The position numbers were made by a program, and so were the translations under genes. From Streptomyces sp. NBC_01232 (GTDB lineage: Bacteria > Actinomycetota > Actinomycetes > Streptomycetales > Streptomycetaceae), in contig NZ_CP108518.1 of assembly GCF_035989885.1 (NCBI RefSeq), positions 310,001 through 374,000 on the forward strand: a stretch of 64,000 nucleotides of DNA. The letters are read 5' to 3'. The first letter of the stretch is position 1. Each line of letters starts with the position of its first letter. Positions 53,001 through 61,509 of the stretch are shown in pieces. The notes beneath the pieces were generated by a model. The model was not told the origin of the DNA, searched no databases, and saw nothing but the letters and a program-made list of their open reading frames with translations.

Positions 53001-53947
53001 TCAACCTTCCTGCGTCGACCGATCCCGGGGCCTTCGTCCACCCCGCCCTCCTCTACCGGGGTCACGAGGAGTACCTGGCAGGCGTGGGAGGCTTCGTACG
53101 GGCCGCCCTCGCGGCCGACGAGCCGGTGATGGTGGCGGTGCCCGGCGGGCACCTGGACGCTCTGCGCGAGAGCATCGGCCCCACCTCGGCCGACGTCACG
53201 TGGGTGGACATGACACAACTGGGGCGCAACCCCGGCCGCATCCTGGCCTCCCTGCAGGATTTCGCCGACCGCCGTGCGGACCGGCCGGCCCGGATCGTGG
53301 GCGAGCCGATCTGGCCCGGCCGCTCGCAGGCCGAGGCGTTGGAGGCCACCCGGCACGAGGCGCTCATCAACACCGCCTTCGCGGGGCGGCGGGCCACCGT
53401 CCTGTGCCCGTACGACACCCTGGGCCTGCCGGCCTCCGTGGTGTCCGACGCCCGGCGGACGCATCCCGTGGTGATGGAGGAGGGCAAGGTCCTCCTCAGC
53501 CCGCACTACACCGACGCCGCCTCCGTCTGCGCCGGGTGCGACCACCCCCTGCCCGAGCCCGAGGGCGCCGCGCCCCGGCTCGCGTACACCCACGGGGAGC
53601 TGGGCGAGGTGCGGGCCCAGACCGAGGGCTGGGCCCGCGGCACGACGCTGAGCGCGGCCCGGCGGGGCGATCTCGTCCTCGCTGTCAGCGAGGCCGCCGC
53701 CAATTCCCTCGCCCACGGGGACGGGAAGGGCTCGCTCCGGCTGTGGAGCACCGCCGACGGCACGGTCGTGGCCGAGATCCGCGACGGCGGCCACCTCGCC
53801 GACCCGCTGGCGGGGCGCCGTCGCCCCGCACTGGCGTCGGCCAACGGCGGCCGCGGCCTGTGGATGATCCACCAGCTGTGCGACCTGGTCGAGATCCGCG
53901 CCCTCGACAGCGGCCTCACTCTGAGACTGCACATGACCACCTCCTGA
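52997..53947 (+). CDS. MEDS sensory domain fused to a HATPase (anti-sigma-type) domain
   Basis: The 316-aa protein begins with a MEDS domain (residues ~15-170: HPALLYRGHEEYLAGVGGFV, VMVAVPGGHLDALRESIG, GRATVLCPYDTLGLPASVVS-like end), a sensor of one-carbon or hydrocarbon signals in other bacteria. The C-terminal ~140 residues are a HATPase with LVLAVSEAAANSLAHGDGKG and ANGGRGLWMIHQLCDLV. A cysteine pair (VCAGCDHPL) sits in the linker and could be redox-sensitive or bind metal. The ATG overlaps the STAS gene stop. Confidence 0.9.
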   Translation: MINLPASTDPGAFVHPALLYRGHEEYLAGVGGFVRAALAADEPVMVAVPGGHLDALRESIGPTSADVTWVDMTQLGRNPGRILASLQDFADRRADRPARIVGEPIWPGRSQAEALEATRHEALINTAFAGRRATVLCPYDTLGLPASVVSDARRTHPVVMEEGKVLLSPHYTDAASVCAGCDHPLPEPEGAAPRLAYTHGELGEVRAQTEGWARGTTLSAARRGDLVLAVSEAAANSLAHGDGKGSLRLWSTADGTVVAEIRDGGHLADPLAGRRRPALASANGGRGLWMIHQLCDLVEIRALDSGLTLRLHMTTS

Positions 53948-54062
53948 GGGAACGGCTGTCCCCTAGAATGTCGCGGGCATGTTCAGGTGCCCGCGGGCCC
54001 GGGGGGACCGCTTCGTTCCCGCGAACAAGAACCAGCGTCAACGGTGGGGGTGAGAGAGCACA

Positions 54063-54527
54063 GTGGAAACCATCGGACCGGAAACCGGCGATCGACGGCC
54101 TGCCGGACCTTCCCTCGCGGGACAGCGCCGCCGGCTGGCCCTTTCGGGCGTGCGCGGCCATGTGGCCAAGGGCCGCGACTTCACGCGCCAGGCCCTGCTG
54201 GACTGGGGCTGGGACGGGACCGAGACCTCCGAGGACACCTTGCTCCTCGTGTCCGAGCTGCTCACCAACGCGTCGCTGCACGCGGGGGGGTGCGTCGAAC
54301 TCGTCCTCTCGGCCGGTGAGGTCCTGCGGATCGAGGTCTTCGACGGCACGACGACGCTGCCCCGCCGCCACCCGTCCCCGCAGCGCGGACTGCCGGGCGG
54401 CCACGGCCTCTACATCGTGGAGCGTCTTTCCGATCGCTGGGGCACCCGCACCCACGAGAACGGCAAGGCCGTCTGGGCCGAGATCGAGGCGTCGCGGCTG
54501 ACCTCCGGCAGGTCCACCGGCCGCTGA
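54063..54527 (+). CDS. HATPase_c_2 anti-sigma-type kinase
   Basis: The 154-aa protein has the RsbW-like ATP-binding fold: LLLVSELLTNASLHAGGCVE (N box), EVFDGTTTLPRRHPSPQRGL and GGHGLYIVERLSDRWGTRT (G box). It is the third HATPase in this block, after those at 50546 and 52997. The start is GTG 54063. It could be a kinase for the STAS protein at 51038. Confidence 0.86.
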   Translation: METIGPETGDRRPAGPSLAGQRRRLALSGVRGHVAKGRDFTRQALLDWGWDGTETSEDTLLLVSELLTNASLHAGGCVELVLSAGEVLRIEVFDGTTTLPRRHPSPQRGLPGGHGLYIVERLSDRWGTRTHENGKAVWAEIEASRLTSGRSTGR

Positions 54528-54600
54528 CCCGGCCGACCCGTCCCGCGCCCGGGTTCCCGTACGGGAGCTTCAGCGCGGCCCTCGGGGGCAGGCGGGCGGT

Positions 54601-54723
54601 ATGACATCGAACGCGCTCACCTCCCCGGCCCTGACCGCAGCGCCCGGTCCCGCCTGGGTCCATCTGATCGTCATCGCCTTCGCCCTTCTCGTCCTGGTCC
54701 ACACGCTGGCCCGGCACCGGTAG
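54601..54723 (+). CDS. 40-aa single-span membrane protein
   Basis: ATG 54601 opens a 40-codon frame ending in TAG. It encodes a short polar start, one membrane span (AWVHLIVIAFALLVLVHTLA) and a basic end RHR, so the C-terminus should face the cytoplasm. A GGCGGGCGGT stretch just ahead is a weak ribosome binding site. Such tiny proteins are often missed; coding character is typical of this genome. Confidence 0.6.
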   Translation: MTSNALTSPALTAAPGPAWVHLIVIAFALLVLVHTLARHR

Positions 54724-54778
54724 GCCACCGTCCCGGTCCCCGCATGCTGGAACAGCGGGCAGGGGGTATCCGCGGGAC

Positions 54779-55441
54779 ATGGAAACCTCTTCGGATCGGC
54801 CGGGCGGCGCGCGTCGCCCGTGGTGGGGGCGCATCGCCGTCGGCCTGGCGGTGGTCGTCGTACTGCTCGTGCTCGTGGAGCGCTTCAGCCTGGTGCCGGG
54901 GTTCGGCGGACTGTTCGGTGCGCAGACCCGCGACCGCTCCGGCCCCGCGCTGCTCAAGTCACTGCAGGACATGCACCGTTACGAGGCCGCCGTCGGCAAC
55001 TTCCAGGTGGTCGTGGACCTGGAGAAGGACGCGGCGTTCCTGCCGGATGCGATCCGGGGGACGCGCACCCTGTACGTCGGGGCCGGCACGGTCGGCGGTT
55101 ACGTGGACATGGGCGGCCTCGGCGAGCAGAGCGTCACGGTGAACGGAGACCGGACCGAGGCCACCGTCCGGCTGCCGCGCCCGGTGCTCGGGACCGCCGC
55201 TCTGGATCCGGAACGCTCGTACGCGGTGTCCAAGCAGCGCGGCCTGCTGGACCGGATCGGCGATCTGTTCTCCGACAACCCGGCCGGTGAGCAGGCCGTG
55301 CAGAAGCTCGCCGCGCAGCACATCGGCGAGGCGGCCCGCGACAGCGGTCTCGCGGAGCGCGCCGAGAAGAACACGACGGCGATGCTGAAGGGGCTGCTGC
55401 ACTCCCTCGGCTTCCGCACCGTGCACGTCACGTACCAGTAG
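54779..55441 (+). CDS. DUF4230 membrane-anchored protein
   Basis: The 220-aa protein has one N-terminal anchor (IAVGLAVVVVLLVLVERF) and an exported domain with the DUF4230 features LLKSLQDMHRYEAAVGNFQV, YVGAGTVGGYVDMGGLGEQS and the amphipathic C-terminal helices (AERAEKNTTAMLKGLLHSL). Function unknown. TATCCG plus six bases precedes the ATG; GGGTAT at 54764-54769 overlaps this and resembles a SigB -10, but no good -35 is present. A strong terminator follows. Confidence 0.87.
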   Translation: METSSDRPGGARRPWWGRIAVGLAVVVVLLVLVERFSLVPGFGGLFGAQTRDRSGPALLKSLQDMHRYEAAVGNFQVVVDLEKDAAFLPDAIRGTRTLYVGAGTVGGYVDMGGLGEQSVTVNGDRTEATVRLPRPVLGTAALDPERSYAVSKQRGLLDRIGDLFSDNPAGEQAVQKLAAQHIGEAARDSGLAERAEKNTTAMLKGLLHSLGFRTVHVTYQ

Positions 55442-55549
55442 GTACGAGGGTGCGGGGCGGCCCCGGCCGGCACGGCGTGGCCCACGTCACCGCGCTCTCT
55501 TCCAGTGCTGCTGTTTGAGCCCTCGATTCGCGGCCATACGCGTCAGTGT

Positions 55550-55587
55550 CGGTGGGTCGCCGTTTCGAGCGGGGCGGCGACCCACCG
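55550..55587. terminator. perfect 13-bp hairpin between convergent genes
   Basis: CGGTGGGTCGCCG (55550-55562) pairs exactly with CGGCGACCCACCG (55575-55587) around a 12-nt loop, between DUF4230 and flavin reductase genes. Likely bidirectional. Confidence 0.85.
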
Positions 55588-55666
55588 AGAACGGCGGCCG
55601 CGCCGGTGTCCCGTCCCCCCGGGCACCGCGTGCGGCCGCCGTCCGGCTTCCCGGGCACATGGCCGG

Positions 55667-56164
55667 TCAAGCCGGGTGCCCGGGGTCGATGTCCTTGACG
55701 TCGCCGTACCGCAACAGCACGGGGGCGGGCCGGACCGGTGGGCAGACCTCGGTGGGTGCCAGGAGGAAGCCGACGTGATCGCCCCCGTCGGTCCGTGCCT
55801 CGATCCGGCCGACGAACCAGGCGCGGGCTCCGCTCAGCACCGGGCTGCCGTCGGCGCTGGGCCGCCAGTCGACCCGCCCGAATTTGTCCACCTCGTCGCC
55901 CGTCTCCCCGCCGAACAGCTCGGCCAGCGGCTGCCCGCCGCGGTCCAGCACGTGCACCGCCAGGTGCGAGGCACCGCGCGCCACACGGTAGGTGTGGTTG
56001 CGCACGGAGAGCCACACCATGAAGCGCGGCGGCCGGATCGAGCACTGCGAGGCGAAGCCCACGAGGCAGCCCGACCGCTCGCCCCCGGCCGCCACGGTGA
56101 CCACGTACACGGGGCCGCCCAGGACTTCGGCGAACGCGTCCAGGTCCGTCTCCGCCACGACCAC
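55667..56164 (-). CDS. FMN-binding split-barrel flavin reductase
   Basis: The 165-aa protein has the flavin reductase-like core: VYVVTVAAGGERSGCLVGFA, SIRPPRFMVWLSVRNHTYRV, then AELFGGETGDEVDKFGRVDW. It would reduce FMN/FAD with NAD(P)H, supplying reduced flavin to monooxygenases, or act as a flavin-binding regulator. No partner monooxygenase is adjacent. A short 12-bp tandem repeat (GTGCTCGTCCCT twice) lies upstream at 56212-56235. Confidence 0.86.
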   Translation of the reverse strand: MVVAETDLDAFAEVLGGPVYVVTVAAGGERSGCLVGFASQCSIRPPRFMVWLSVRNHTYRVARGASHLAVHVLDRGGQPLAELFGGETGDEVDKFGRVDWRPSADGSPVLSGARAWFVGRIEARTDGGDHVGFLLAPTEVCPPVRPAPVLLRYGDVKDIDPGHPA

Positions 56165-56273
56165 TCCTTCCGCCCGGCTCTCGTCGCGCCCACCGGGCGC
56201 CTGTCACCGTGCTCGTCCCTGTGCTCGTCCCTGTCATCGGCATCGGAGCCCGGCGGCATGAAGCCGCATCGGC

Positions 56274-56298
56274 GCATGCGGGGCCCTGGGACGGGTAG
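56274..56298 (+). promoter_or_regulatory. SigB-type promoter candidate, GCAT-N15-GGGTAG
   Basis: GCAT (56274-56277), a 15-bp spacer and GGGTAG (56293-56298) fit GNNT-N14-16-GGGTAY except the last base. The SRPBCC start codon is 60 nt further on. Confidence 0.45.
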
Positions 56299-56358
56299 CC
56301 GGGCCGTTGAAGGGTCCTCGCAGGACGCGGGGCCGCAGACGGCACGGAAGGGAGACGC

Positions 56359-56808
56359 ATGTCGCACGTCGAGGAGTACGTCGAGGTCAACGTTCCCGTA
56401 CGCACGGCCTACAACCAGTGGACGCAGTTCGAGGAGTTCCCGGCCTTCATGGAGGGGGTCGAGCGCATCGACCAGCGCACGGACACGCTCACCCACTGGG
56501 TGACGAACGTGAACGGCGTGCAGCGTGAGTTCGACGCGCAGATCACCGAGCAGCTGCCGGACCGCCGCGTCGCGTGGATGACGGTGGAAGGGGAGACGCG
56601 CCAGGCGGGGCTGGTGACCTTCCAGCCGATCGACGCGACCACCACCAAGGTCGTGCTGCACATGAACTGGGTGCCCGAGGGGCTGGCCGAGAGCGCCGCC
56701 GACAAGCTCGGCTTCGTCAAGCGCCAGGTCGCCGGCGATCTGCGGCGGTTCAAGCTGTTCATCGAGTCCCGTGGAGTCGCTACGGGCGCCTGGCGGGGCG
56801 AGGTCTGA
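56359..56808 (+). CDS. SRPBCC-family (START-like/polyketide cyclase-fold) protein
   Basis: The 149-aa protein has the typical opening VEEYVEVNVPVRTAYNQWTQ with FEEFPAFMEGVERI, a long strand series (THWVTNVNGVQREFDAQITE) and the C-terminal helix DLRRFKLFIESRG. It forms a ligand cavity for a hydrophobic compound; the ligand is unknown. GGAGACGC precedes the ATG. The DUF1206 gene follows after 5 nt, so they form an operon, which also carries a SigB-like promoter. Confidence 0.87.
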   Translation: MSHVEEYVEVNVPVRTAYNQWTQFEEFPAFMEGVERIDQRTDTLTHWVTNVNGVQREFDAQITEQLPDRRVAWMTVEGETRQAGLVTFQPIDATTTKVVLHMNWVPEGLAESAADKLGFVKRQVAGDLRRFKLFIESRGVATGAWRGEV

Positions 56809-56813
56809 CCACC

Positions 56814-57638
56814 ATGCGAAGCGCGCAGGCGGAAAAGGGCGTCCGGGCAGCGTCCCGCGGCGGCAGGGCGCGGGAGGTCACGGCGCGCTGCGGGCTGCTG
56901 GCACGCGGGGTGCTGTACGTACTGGTCGGGGTGCTGGCCCTGCGCGTCGCCCTCGGTGACTCCGGGGGCAAGGAGGCCGACCGGCAGGGCGCCCTGCAGG
57001 AGCTCGCCGGCAGGTCGTTCGGCAGCGTTCTCGTCTGGGCCGTGGCCATCGGGCTCGTGGGAATGATGCTGTGGCGGCTGTCGGAGGCCGTCTTCGGTGC
57101 GGCCGGGCCGGACGGGGACAAGGTGACGAAGCGGCTGGCCGCGGCGGGACGGACCGTCTTCTACGCCGTGGTCGCCTTCTCCGTCCTGTCCTTCGCGGCG
57201 GGCGGAAACGCTCGCTCCGGAGACCAGCAGTCACGCGATGTGACGGCGCAGGCGATGGACCTGCCCGCCGGGCGGTGGCTGGTGGGCGCGGCCGGCCTGG
57301 GCATCGCCGTGGCCGGCGTGGTCATCGCGGTGCAGGCGGCGCGGCGTACCTTCCGCAAGCATCTCGCCATGGGCGGGGTCTCGGAGCGGTGGCGCAAGGC
57401 GGTCGACTTCCTGGGGGTGGCCGGCGGCCTGGCCCGGGGCGCCCTCTTCGCGGCGGTCGGCGGCTTCGTCGTGTTCGCCGCGGTGCGCTACGACCCGGCG
57501 CAGGCCAAGGGCATCGACGACACCCTGAGGTCCTTCACCCAGACGCCGGCGGGGCCGTGGCTGCTGGTCGTGGTCGCCGTCGGGCTGATCCTCTTCGGGG
57601 CGTTCTCCTGGGCGATGGCCCGCTGGCGCGAGGTCTGA
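56814..57638 (+). CDS. DUF1206 membrane protein
   Basis: The 274-aa protein consists of three repeats of a two-span unit, seen as LLARGVLYVLVGVLALRVAL, AAAGRTVFYAVVAFSVLSF and VAGGLARGALFAAVGGFVVF, each starting with an R-x-x-x-Y/F-G type motif, plus intervening hydrophobic helices. Function unknown; the family is common in actinobacteria and cyanobacteria and often appears in stress regulons. It is co-transcribed with the SRPBCC gene. Confidence 0.87.
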   Translation: MRSAQAEKGVRAASRGGRAREVTARCGLLARGVLYVLVGVLALRVALGDSGGKEADRQGALQELAGRSFGSVLVWAVAIGLVGMMLWRLSEAVFGAAGPDGDKVTKRLAAAGRTVFYAVVAFSVLSFAAGGNARSGDQQSRDVTAQAMDLPAGRWLVGAAGLGIAVAGVVIAVQAARRTFRKHLAMGGVSERWRKAVDFLGVAGGLARGALFAAVGGFVVFAAVRYDPAQAKGIDDTLRSFTQTPAGPWLLVVVAVGLILFGAFSWAMARWREV

Positions 57639-57639
57639 T

Positions 57640-57674
57640 CCCGGGGCGGGTGGCGGGCGCACCACCCGCCCGGG
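57640..57674. terminator. hairpin between convergent DUF1206 and VanZ genes
   Basis: CCACCCGCCCGGG (57662-57674) pairs with CCCGGGGCGGGTGG (57640-57653), one bulged G, around an 8-nt loop. It occupies the whole 37-nt gap between the two stop codons. Confidence 0.8.
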
Positions 57675-57675
57675 T

Positions 57676-58227
57676 TCAGCGGTTCCACCAGTGCCTGCGG
57701 CGCGGGTGCACCGCCCGCCCCAGCCGCAGGCCGATCAGCAGGTAGCCGATGAGCGCCCCGGCCGTGTTGAGGATGACGTCGTCGATGTCGAAGACGCGCC
57801 CCGTGATGAGGGCGCCCTGGGTGAGCTCCACCAGGGTCATCAGGACGACCGTCACCGCCGCGACCCGCAGCAGCCCCCGGGCCGGGGGCAGCAGGACGGG
57901 CAGGAGCACCCCGAACGGCAGCCCCAGCAGCAGGTTCCCGCCCAGCTGGCGCAGTGCCTCGATCGTCGATGTCCCGTCCAGGTAGGCGCTGATCGAATGT
58001 CCGGGCCGGACATTGCTGTGCACGAGGTCCGCCGAGGCGGCGGACGGTTCCAGCGTCAGCCGGGCCAGCACCGCACTGAACAGGACGGTCCCGACGAAGG
58101 CCAGCAGCATGGCCAGCGCCCGGACGACCGGATGGGCCGGACGGCGTTGCCGCCCGGTGGCCGTCGTGGCCCGTTCCTCGGACTCCTCGGACTCCTCGAC
58201 GCGCCGCCGCGCGTGGCTCCATGTCAT
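57676..58227 (-). CDS. VanZ-like membrane protein
   Basis: The 183-aa protein has a charged N-terminal tail (RRRVEESEESEERATTA) and four or more membrane segments: ALAMLLAFVGTVLFSAVL, GGNLLLGLPFGVLLPVLLPP, LRVAAVTVVLMTLVELTQG and DDVILNTAGALIGYLLIG. The conserved acid in E-L-x-Q and D-I-D-D are VanZ family hallmarks. VanZ confers low teicoplanin resistance in enterococci; in Streptomyces the role is unknown. Divergent from the yihY relic. Confidence 0.86.
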   Translation of the reverse strand: MTWSHARRRVEESEESEERATTATGRQRRPAHPVVRALAMLLAFVGTVLFSAVLARLTLEPSAASADLVHSNVRPGHSISAYLDGTSTIEALRQLGGNLLLGLPFGVLLPVLLPPARGLLRVAAVTVVLMTLVELTQGALITGRVFDIDDVILNTAGALIGYLLIGLRLGRAVHPRRRHWWNR

Positions 58228-58283
58228 GGGGGCGCGCTTACCCGGCCAACGGCCCGGTACGCGCCCACCGCTGACGGTCCGCC

Positions 58284-59259
58284 ATGAATACTGCGACCGT
58301 GTCCGTCCGGCCGGCGGTGGTACTCGGCGACCCGAGGGCGCATGTCACGGGCCTGTCAGGGCACTCGCGCCGTGTGACCGACATTTTCCGCACCGCACCA
58401 CGCCGAGCCGGTGCGCCCGCCGCCCCCGCGGCGCGCGTCCGCGCCGCGCTGCGGCGTACGGCCGTCCACGTGTGGACCGAGAACCTCACCGACCACGCCG
58501 CGGCCCTCACCTATTACGCCGTCCTCGCGCTCCTCCCCGCGCTCGTCATCGCGGTCTCCCTCGTGGGGCTGCTGGGCGAGGCGACACGGGACCGGCTGAT
58601 CGCCGAGATCGCCTCGTACGCACCGCCCCAGTCGGCGCAGGTGCTCAGCGACGCACTCGGTGGCCTGTCGGCGGAGCGGACCTCGATGTGGGCCCTGCTG
58701 ATCAGCGGTGTGCTCAGCGCCCTGTGGTCGGCGTGCAGCTATCTGGCCGTCTTCCGCCGGGCCCTGCACACGATGTACCGGGTGCCCGACACCCGGCCCC
58801 CGCTCCGTGCGGCCCACACCCTGCTGATGACCGCCCTGCTGCTGGTCCTGCTCTTCGTGGGCGCCGTGGGACTGCTCGTGTCGGGGCCGCTGGCCCACTG
58901 GGTCGTACGGGCGACGGGCGGGGGCGGCCCGGACGGCATCGTGCTGCTGCGCTGGCCCGTGCAGCTGGTGGTCGTCACCCTCCTGGTGCTGATCGTCTTC
59001 CGCACCGGCCCGGCCCGGATCAGGGGCACCCGGCGGGGTCCTGGCGGCCCTGCTCTGGCTGGCCGCCTCGGGGCTCTTCACGCTGTACACGGAGCTGGAC
59101 ACGTACGGCCGGCTCTACGGCTCGCTGGCCAGTGTGGTGGTCTTCCTCGTCTGGCTCTGGTTCGCCAACCTGGCCCTGCTCACCGGGGCCCAGTTCAACG
59201 CCGAGCGGGCGCGGGAGCCCGCCGCCCGGCCGGTGCCCGGCGCGAGGGCGACCCGGTGA
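58284..59259 (+). pseudogene. YihY/BrkB-family membrane protein gene with a frameshift
   Basis: The first frame gives a normal YihY protein up to LLVLIVFRTGPARIRGT (~residue 248), with the family's LTYYAVLALLPALVIAVSLV. It then runs into nonsense ([12 protein letters not shown]). The true C-terminus continues in the next frame as APGGVLAALLWLAASGLF, YGRLYGSLASVVVFLVWLWF and NLALLTGAQFNAE, ending at TGA 59259. Compared with the family about five codons are missing at the junction, consistent with a 14-nt deletion between CCCGGC repeats. The product would lose its last three helices. Confidence 0.8.
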
Positions 59260-59422
59260 CGCGGGCGAATGGGCGTTTCACGGACGCCCCCGTCCGGGTA
59301 CCCCCGGCCGGTGACCTCAAGGTCACCGGCTCGGAAGCGCTCCGCGCGTGCGCCGGCCGGTGCACAGTGACGGGACGTCCGGTGCGCACGCACGCACTCC
59401 ACGTCGGACAGAGGGAGGCAGC

Positions 59423-59908
59423 ATGACCGAGCATGCCCGGGACGGGCGCAGGGAGAGCGTGGAGGAGCGCGCCGACCGCCAGTGGCAGGAGCTCATCCAG
59501 GAGATCCGCGTCGCGCAGACGGGCGTACAGATCCTCTTCGGATTCCTGCTGACCGTCGCCTTCACCGCGCACTTCCAAGGACTGCCGCAGACCGACAAGG
59601 TGATCTACATCGTCACCGTGATGCTCGGCGCACTGGCGACGGGGGCCCTCATCGGTCCCGTCTCCTTCCACCGCATCGTCTCGGGCCGGCAGATCAAGCC
59701 CGAGGCGGTCGCATGGGCCTCGCGCCTGACCTTCATCGGGCTGATCCTGCTCCTGGCCACCTGCACCTCCGCCCTGCTGCTCGTGCTGAGGGTGGCCACC
59801 CACAACGCCGTCGTGCCGTGGCTGGTCGCGGGGGTCCTGGCCTGGTACCTGCTGTGCTGGTTCGTGCTCCCGCTCTGGGCGCGCGTGCGCTACACCGCGG
59901 CGGACTGA
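59423..59908 (+). CDS. DUF6328-family membrane protein
   Basis: The 161-aa protein has a charged start (ARDGRRESVEERADRQWQEL), then four membrane segments, with QTGVQILFGFLLTVAFTAHF and VTVMLGALATGALIGPVSFHR as family features, and ends in LLLVLRVATH and AGVLAWYLLCWFVLPLW. Function unknown. GAGGGAGG precedes the ATG at 59423. GTTT, 17 bp further GGGTAC at 59296 lies upstream, a weaker SigB-like match. Confidence 0.85.
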   Translation: MTEHARDGRRESVEERADRQWQELIQEIRVAQTGVQILFGFLLTVAFTAHFQGLPQTDKVIYIVTVMLGALATGALIGPVSFHRIVSGRQIKPEAVAWASRLTFIGLILLLATCTSALLLVLRVATHNAVVPWLVAGVLAWYLLCWFVLPLWARVRYTAAD

Positions 59909-59920
59909 GCCGCTGCGGCC

Positions 59921-61060
59921 TCACGCGGCGGGCCTGGCCGTGGTGATATCCGCGCAGCCCAGGACGACGCCGGCGAGATCGCCCCGCTCGCTCAGCAGCG
60001 CGCGCTGCGTGCGGGCGCCGTTGCCGCGTTCCAGGAGCACGGCGATCTCCGCACACACCCGCTCCTGGTCACCGTGGTCGACGAGCGCCTCGCGGACGTG
60101 CTCGTGGAGGGCCCGTACGGCGTCGCCCGGCGCGATCTCCCCCATCGTCCGGGGGTCCAGCAGCGGTCCGTCCAGCCCCGACCGGCCGGCGCGCCAGCCC
60201 GCCAGCCGCAGCAGGTCCGTACCGACGCGGGCCGGCGGCTCTCCGGCGCGCCAGGACCGGGCGGCCGTTTCGACCAGCGCGCGGACGAGGGCGGCCAGGA
60301 GCACCGTGGTCCGCGCCTCCAGGCACACGTCGGCGACCCGGACCTCCACCGTGGGGTAGACGGCCGACAGGCGGGCGTCGAAGTAGATCATCCCTTCGTC
60401 GCGCAGCACACCGGTGCGCACCATTGCGCGGACCTGCTCGTGGTAGCGGTCGGCGGACCCGAAGACGTCCACCGGCCCGGCCGACGGCAACCGGTTCCAC
60501 ACCCGGCTCCGATAGCTTCCGTAGCCGCTGTCCGCGCCCTGCCAGAACGGGGAGTTCGCGCTCATCGCGATCAGGGTCGCGAGCCACGGGCGGATCCTGT
60601 CGAGGACGGCCACGCCCTCCTCGTCCGACTCGACCGAGACGTGGACGTGGCATCCGCAGGTCAGCTGCTCCTGAGCGGTGAGACCGAACTGCTCGGAGAT
60701 CCACTTGTACCGCTTCCCGGCGCTCAGCGAGGGCCGTACGGGCAGGGGTGAGGTCCCGAGTGCCGCCACGAGGGCTCCGGCGGTCGCGGCATGCCGGGAC
60801 GCCTCCGCGCGCCACCGGAGGATCTCCTCGTGGAGCTCCCCCATCTCGGTGACCGGCTTGGTGGCGAACTCCACCTGCTCCCTCTGGAGCTCCGGCTCGA
60901 AGACGTGCTCCTGCACTCCCCCGCTCCTGGAGCACTCCCCGGAGCAGCGGTGCGCGTCCTCCAGGACCGCGCCCGACACCGCCAGCGGCTCACCGGTGGT
61001 GGCGTCCACCAGCAGCAGCTCTTCCTCCACGCCCACGCTTCGCATTGCGCCGCCGCCCAT
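59921..61060 (-). CDS. carboxylate-amine ligase of the GCS2 family (YbdK/EgtA-like)
   Basis: The 379-aa protein has the glutamate-cysteine ligase type 2 fold: VGVEEELLLVDATTGE, VEFATKPVTEMGELHEEILR, LTCGCHVHVSVES and LSAVYPTVEVRVADVCLEAR. Members ligate glutamate to an amine such as cysteine using ATP; true substrate specificity cannot be told. This subgroup is common as orphans in Streptomyces. The start is ATG 61060 or the fourth-later ATG 61045. Its gene overlaps nothing and faces the DUF6328 gene. Confidence 0.87.
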   Translation of the reverse strand: MGGGAMRSVGVEEELLLVDATTGEPLAVSGAVLEDAHRCSGECSRSGGVQEHVFEPELQREQVEFATKPVTEMGELHEEILRWRAEASRHAATAGALVAALGTSPLPVRPSLSAGKRYKWISEQFGLTAQEQLTCGCHVHVSVESDEEGVAVLDRIRPWLATLIAMSANSPFWQGADSGYGSYRSRVWNRLPSAGPVDVFGSADRYHEQVRAMVRTGVLRDEGMIYFDARLSAVYPTVEVRVADVCLEARTTVLLAALVRALVETAARSWRAGEPPARVGTDLLRLAGWRAGRSGLDGPLLDPRTMGEIAPGDAVRALHEHVREALVDHGDQERVCAEIAVLLERGNGARTQRALLSERGDLAGVVLGCADITTARPAA

Positions 61061-61262
61061 CGCTCCCGGGTTCAGGTCGATACAGGTGGCCGCCTTCGAG
61101 GTGAGCGCCCCGATGCCACACGCACCCGCGGAAACCTTGCCGTCCCACGTTCACACGTATCGCGGCTCCGTGCATCCGTCGTCGCGGCCGACACCGCCGT
61201 GCACATGCCGAGGTCCCGCGCCCCTGGGGGGTGCGGGACCTCGGCGGAAACACTGGTGCGCG

Positions 61263-61436
61263 TCAGCGCTTGAAGACATCCTTGACCTTCTCCTTGGCCT
61301 GGCGGGCATCGCCCTTGGCCATTTCGGAGCGGCCCTCCGCGGTCATTCGTTCATTGCCCACCGCGCGGCCTGCCGTCTCCTTGAGCTTTCCCTTGGCCTG
61401 CTCGGCCTTGGCCCGGCTCTTCTCCTTACCCGACAC
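61263..61436 (-). CDS. CsbD-family small stress protein
   Basis: The 57-aa Lys/Ala/Glu-rich helical protein (SRAKAEQAKGKLKETAGRAV, AKGDARQAKEKVKDVFKR) is a CsbD-like protein, a marker of general-stress regulons controlled by SigB in Bacillus and often by SigB-type factors in actinomycetes. It contains the duplicated helical motif of the family. GTG 61436 has GGGAG about 10 nt upstream. It is followed downstream by nothing on this strand and preceded by the DUF6131 gene. Confidence 0.85.
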   Translation of the reverse strand: MSGKEKSRAKAEQAKGKLKETAGRAVGNERMTAEGRSEMAKGDARQAKEKVKDVFKR

Positions 61437-61509
61437 AGCTGATCACTCCCCGGGGAATGTACTCGGAAATGGGAACCACGCACGCCTGTGGCGGCGCCGG
61501 GCCGACCGG

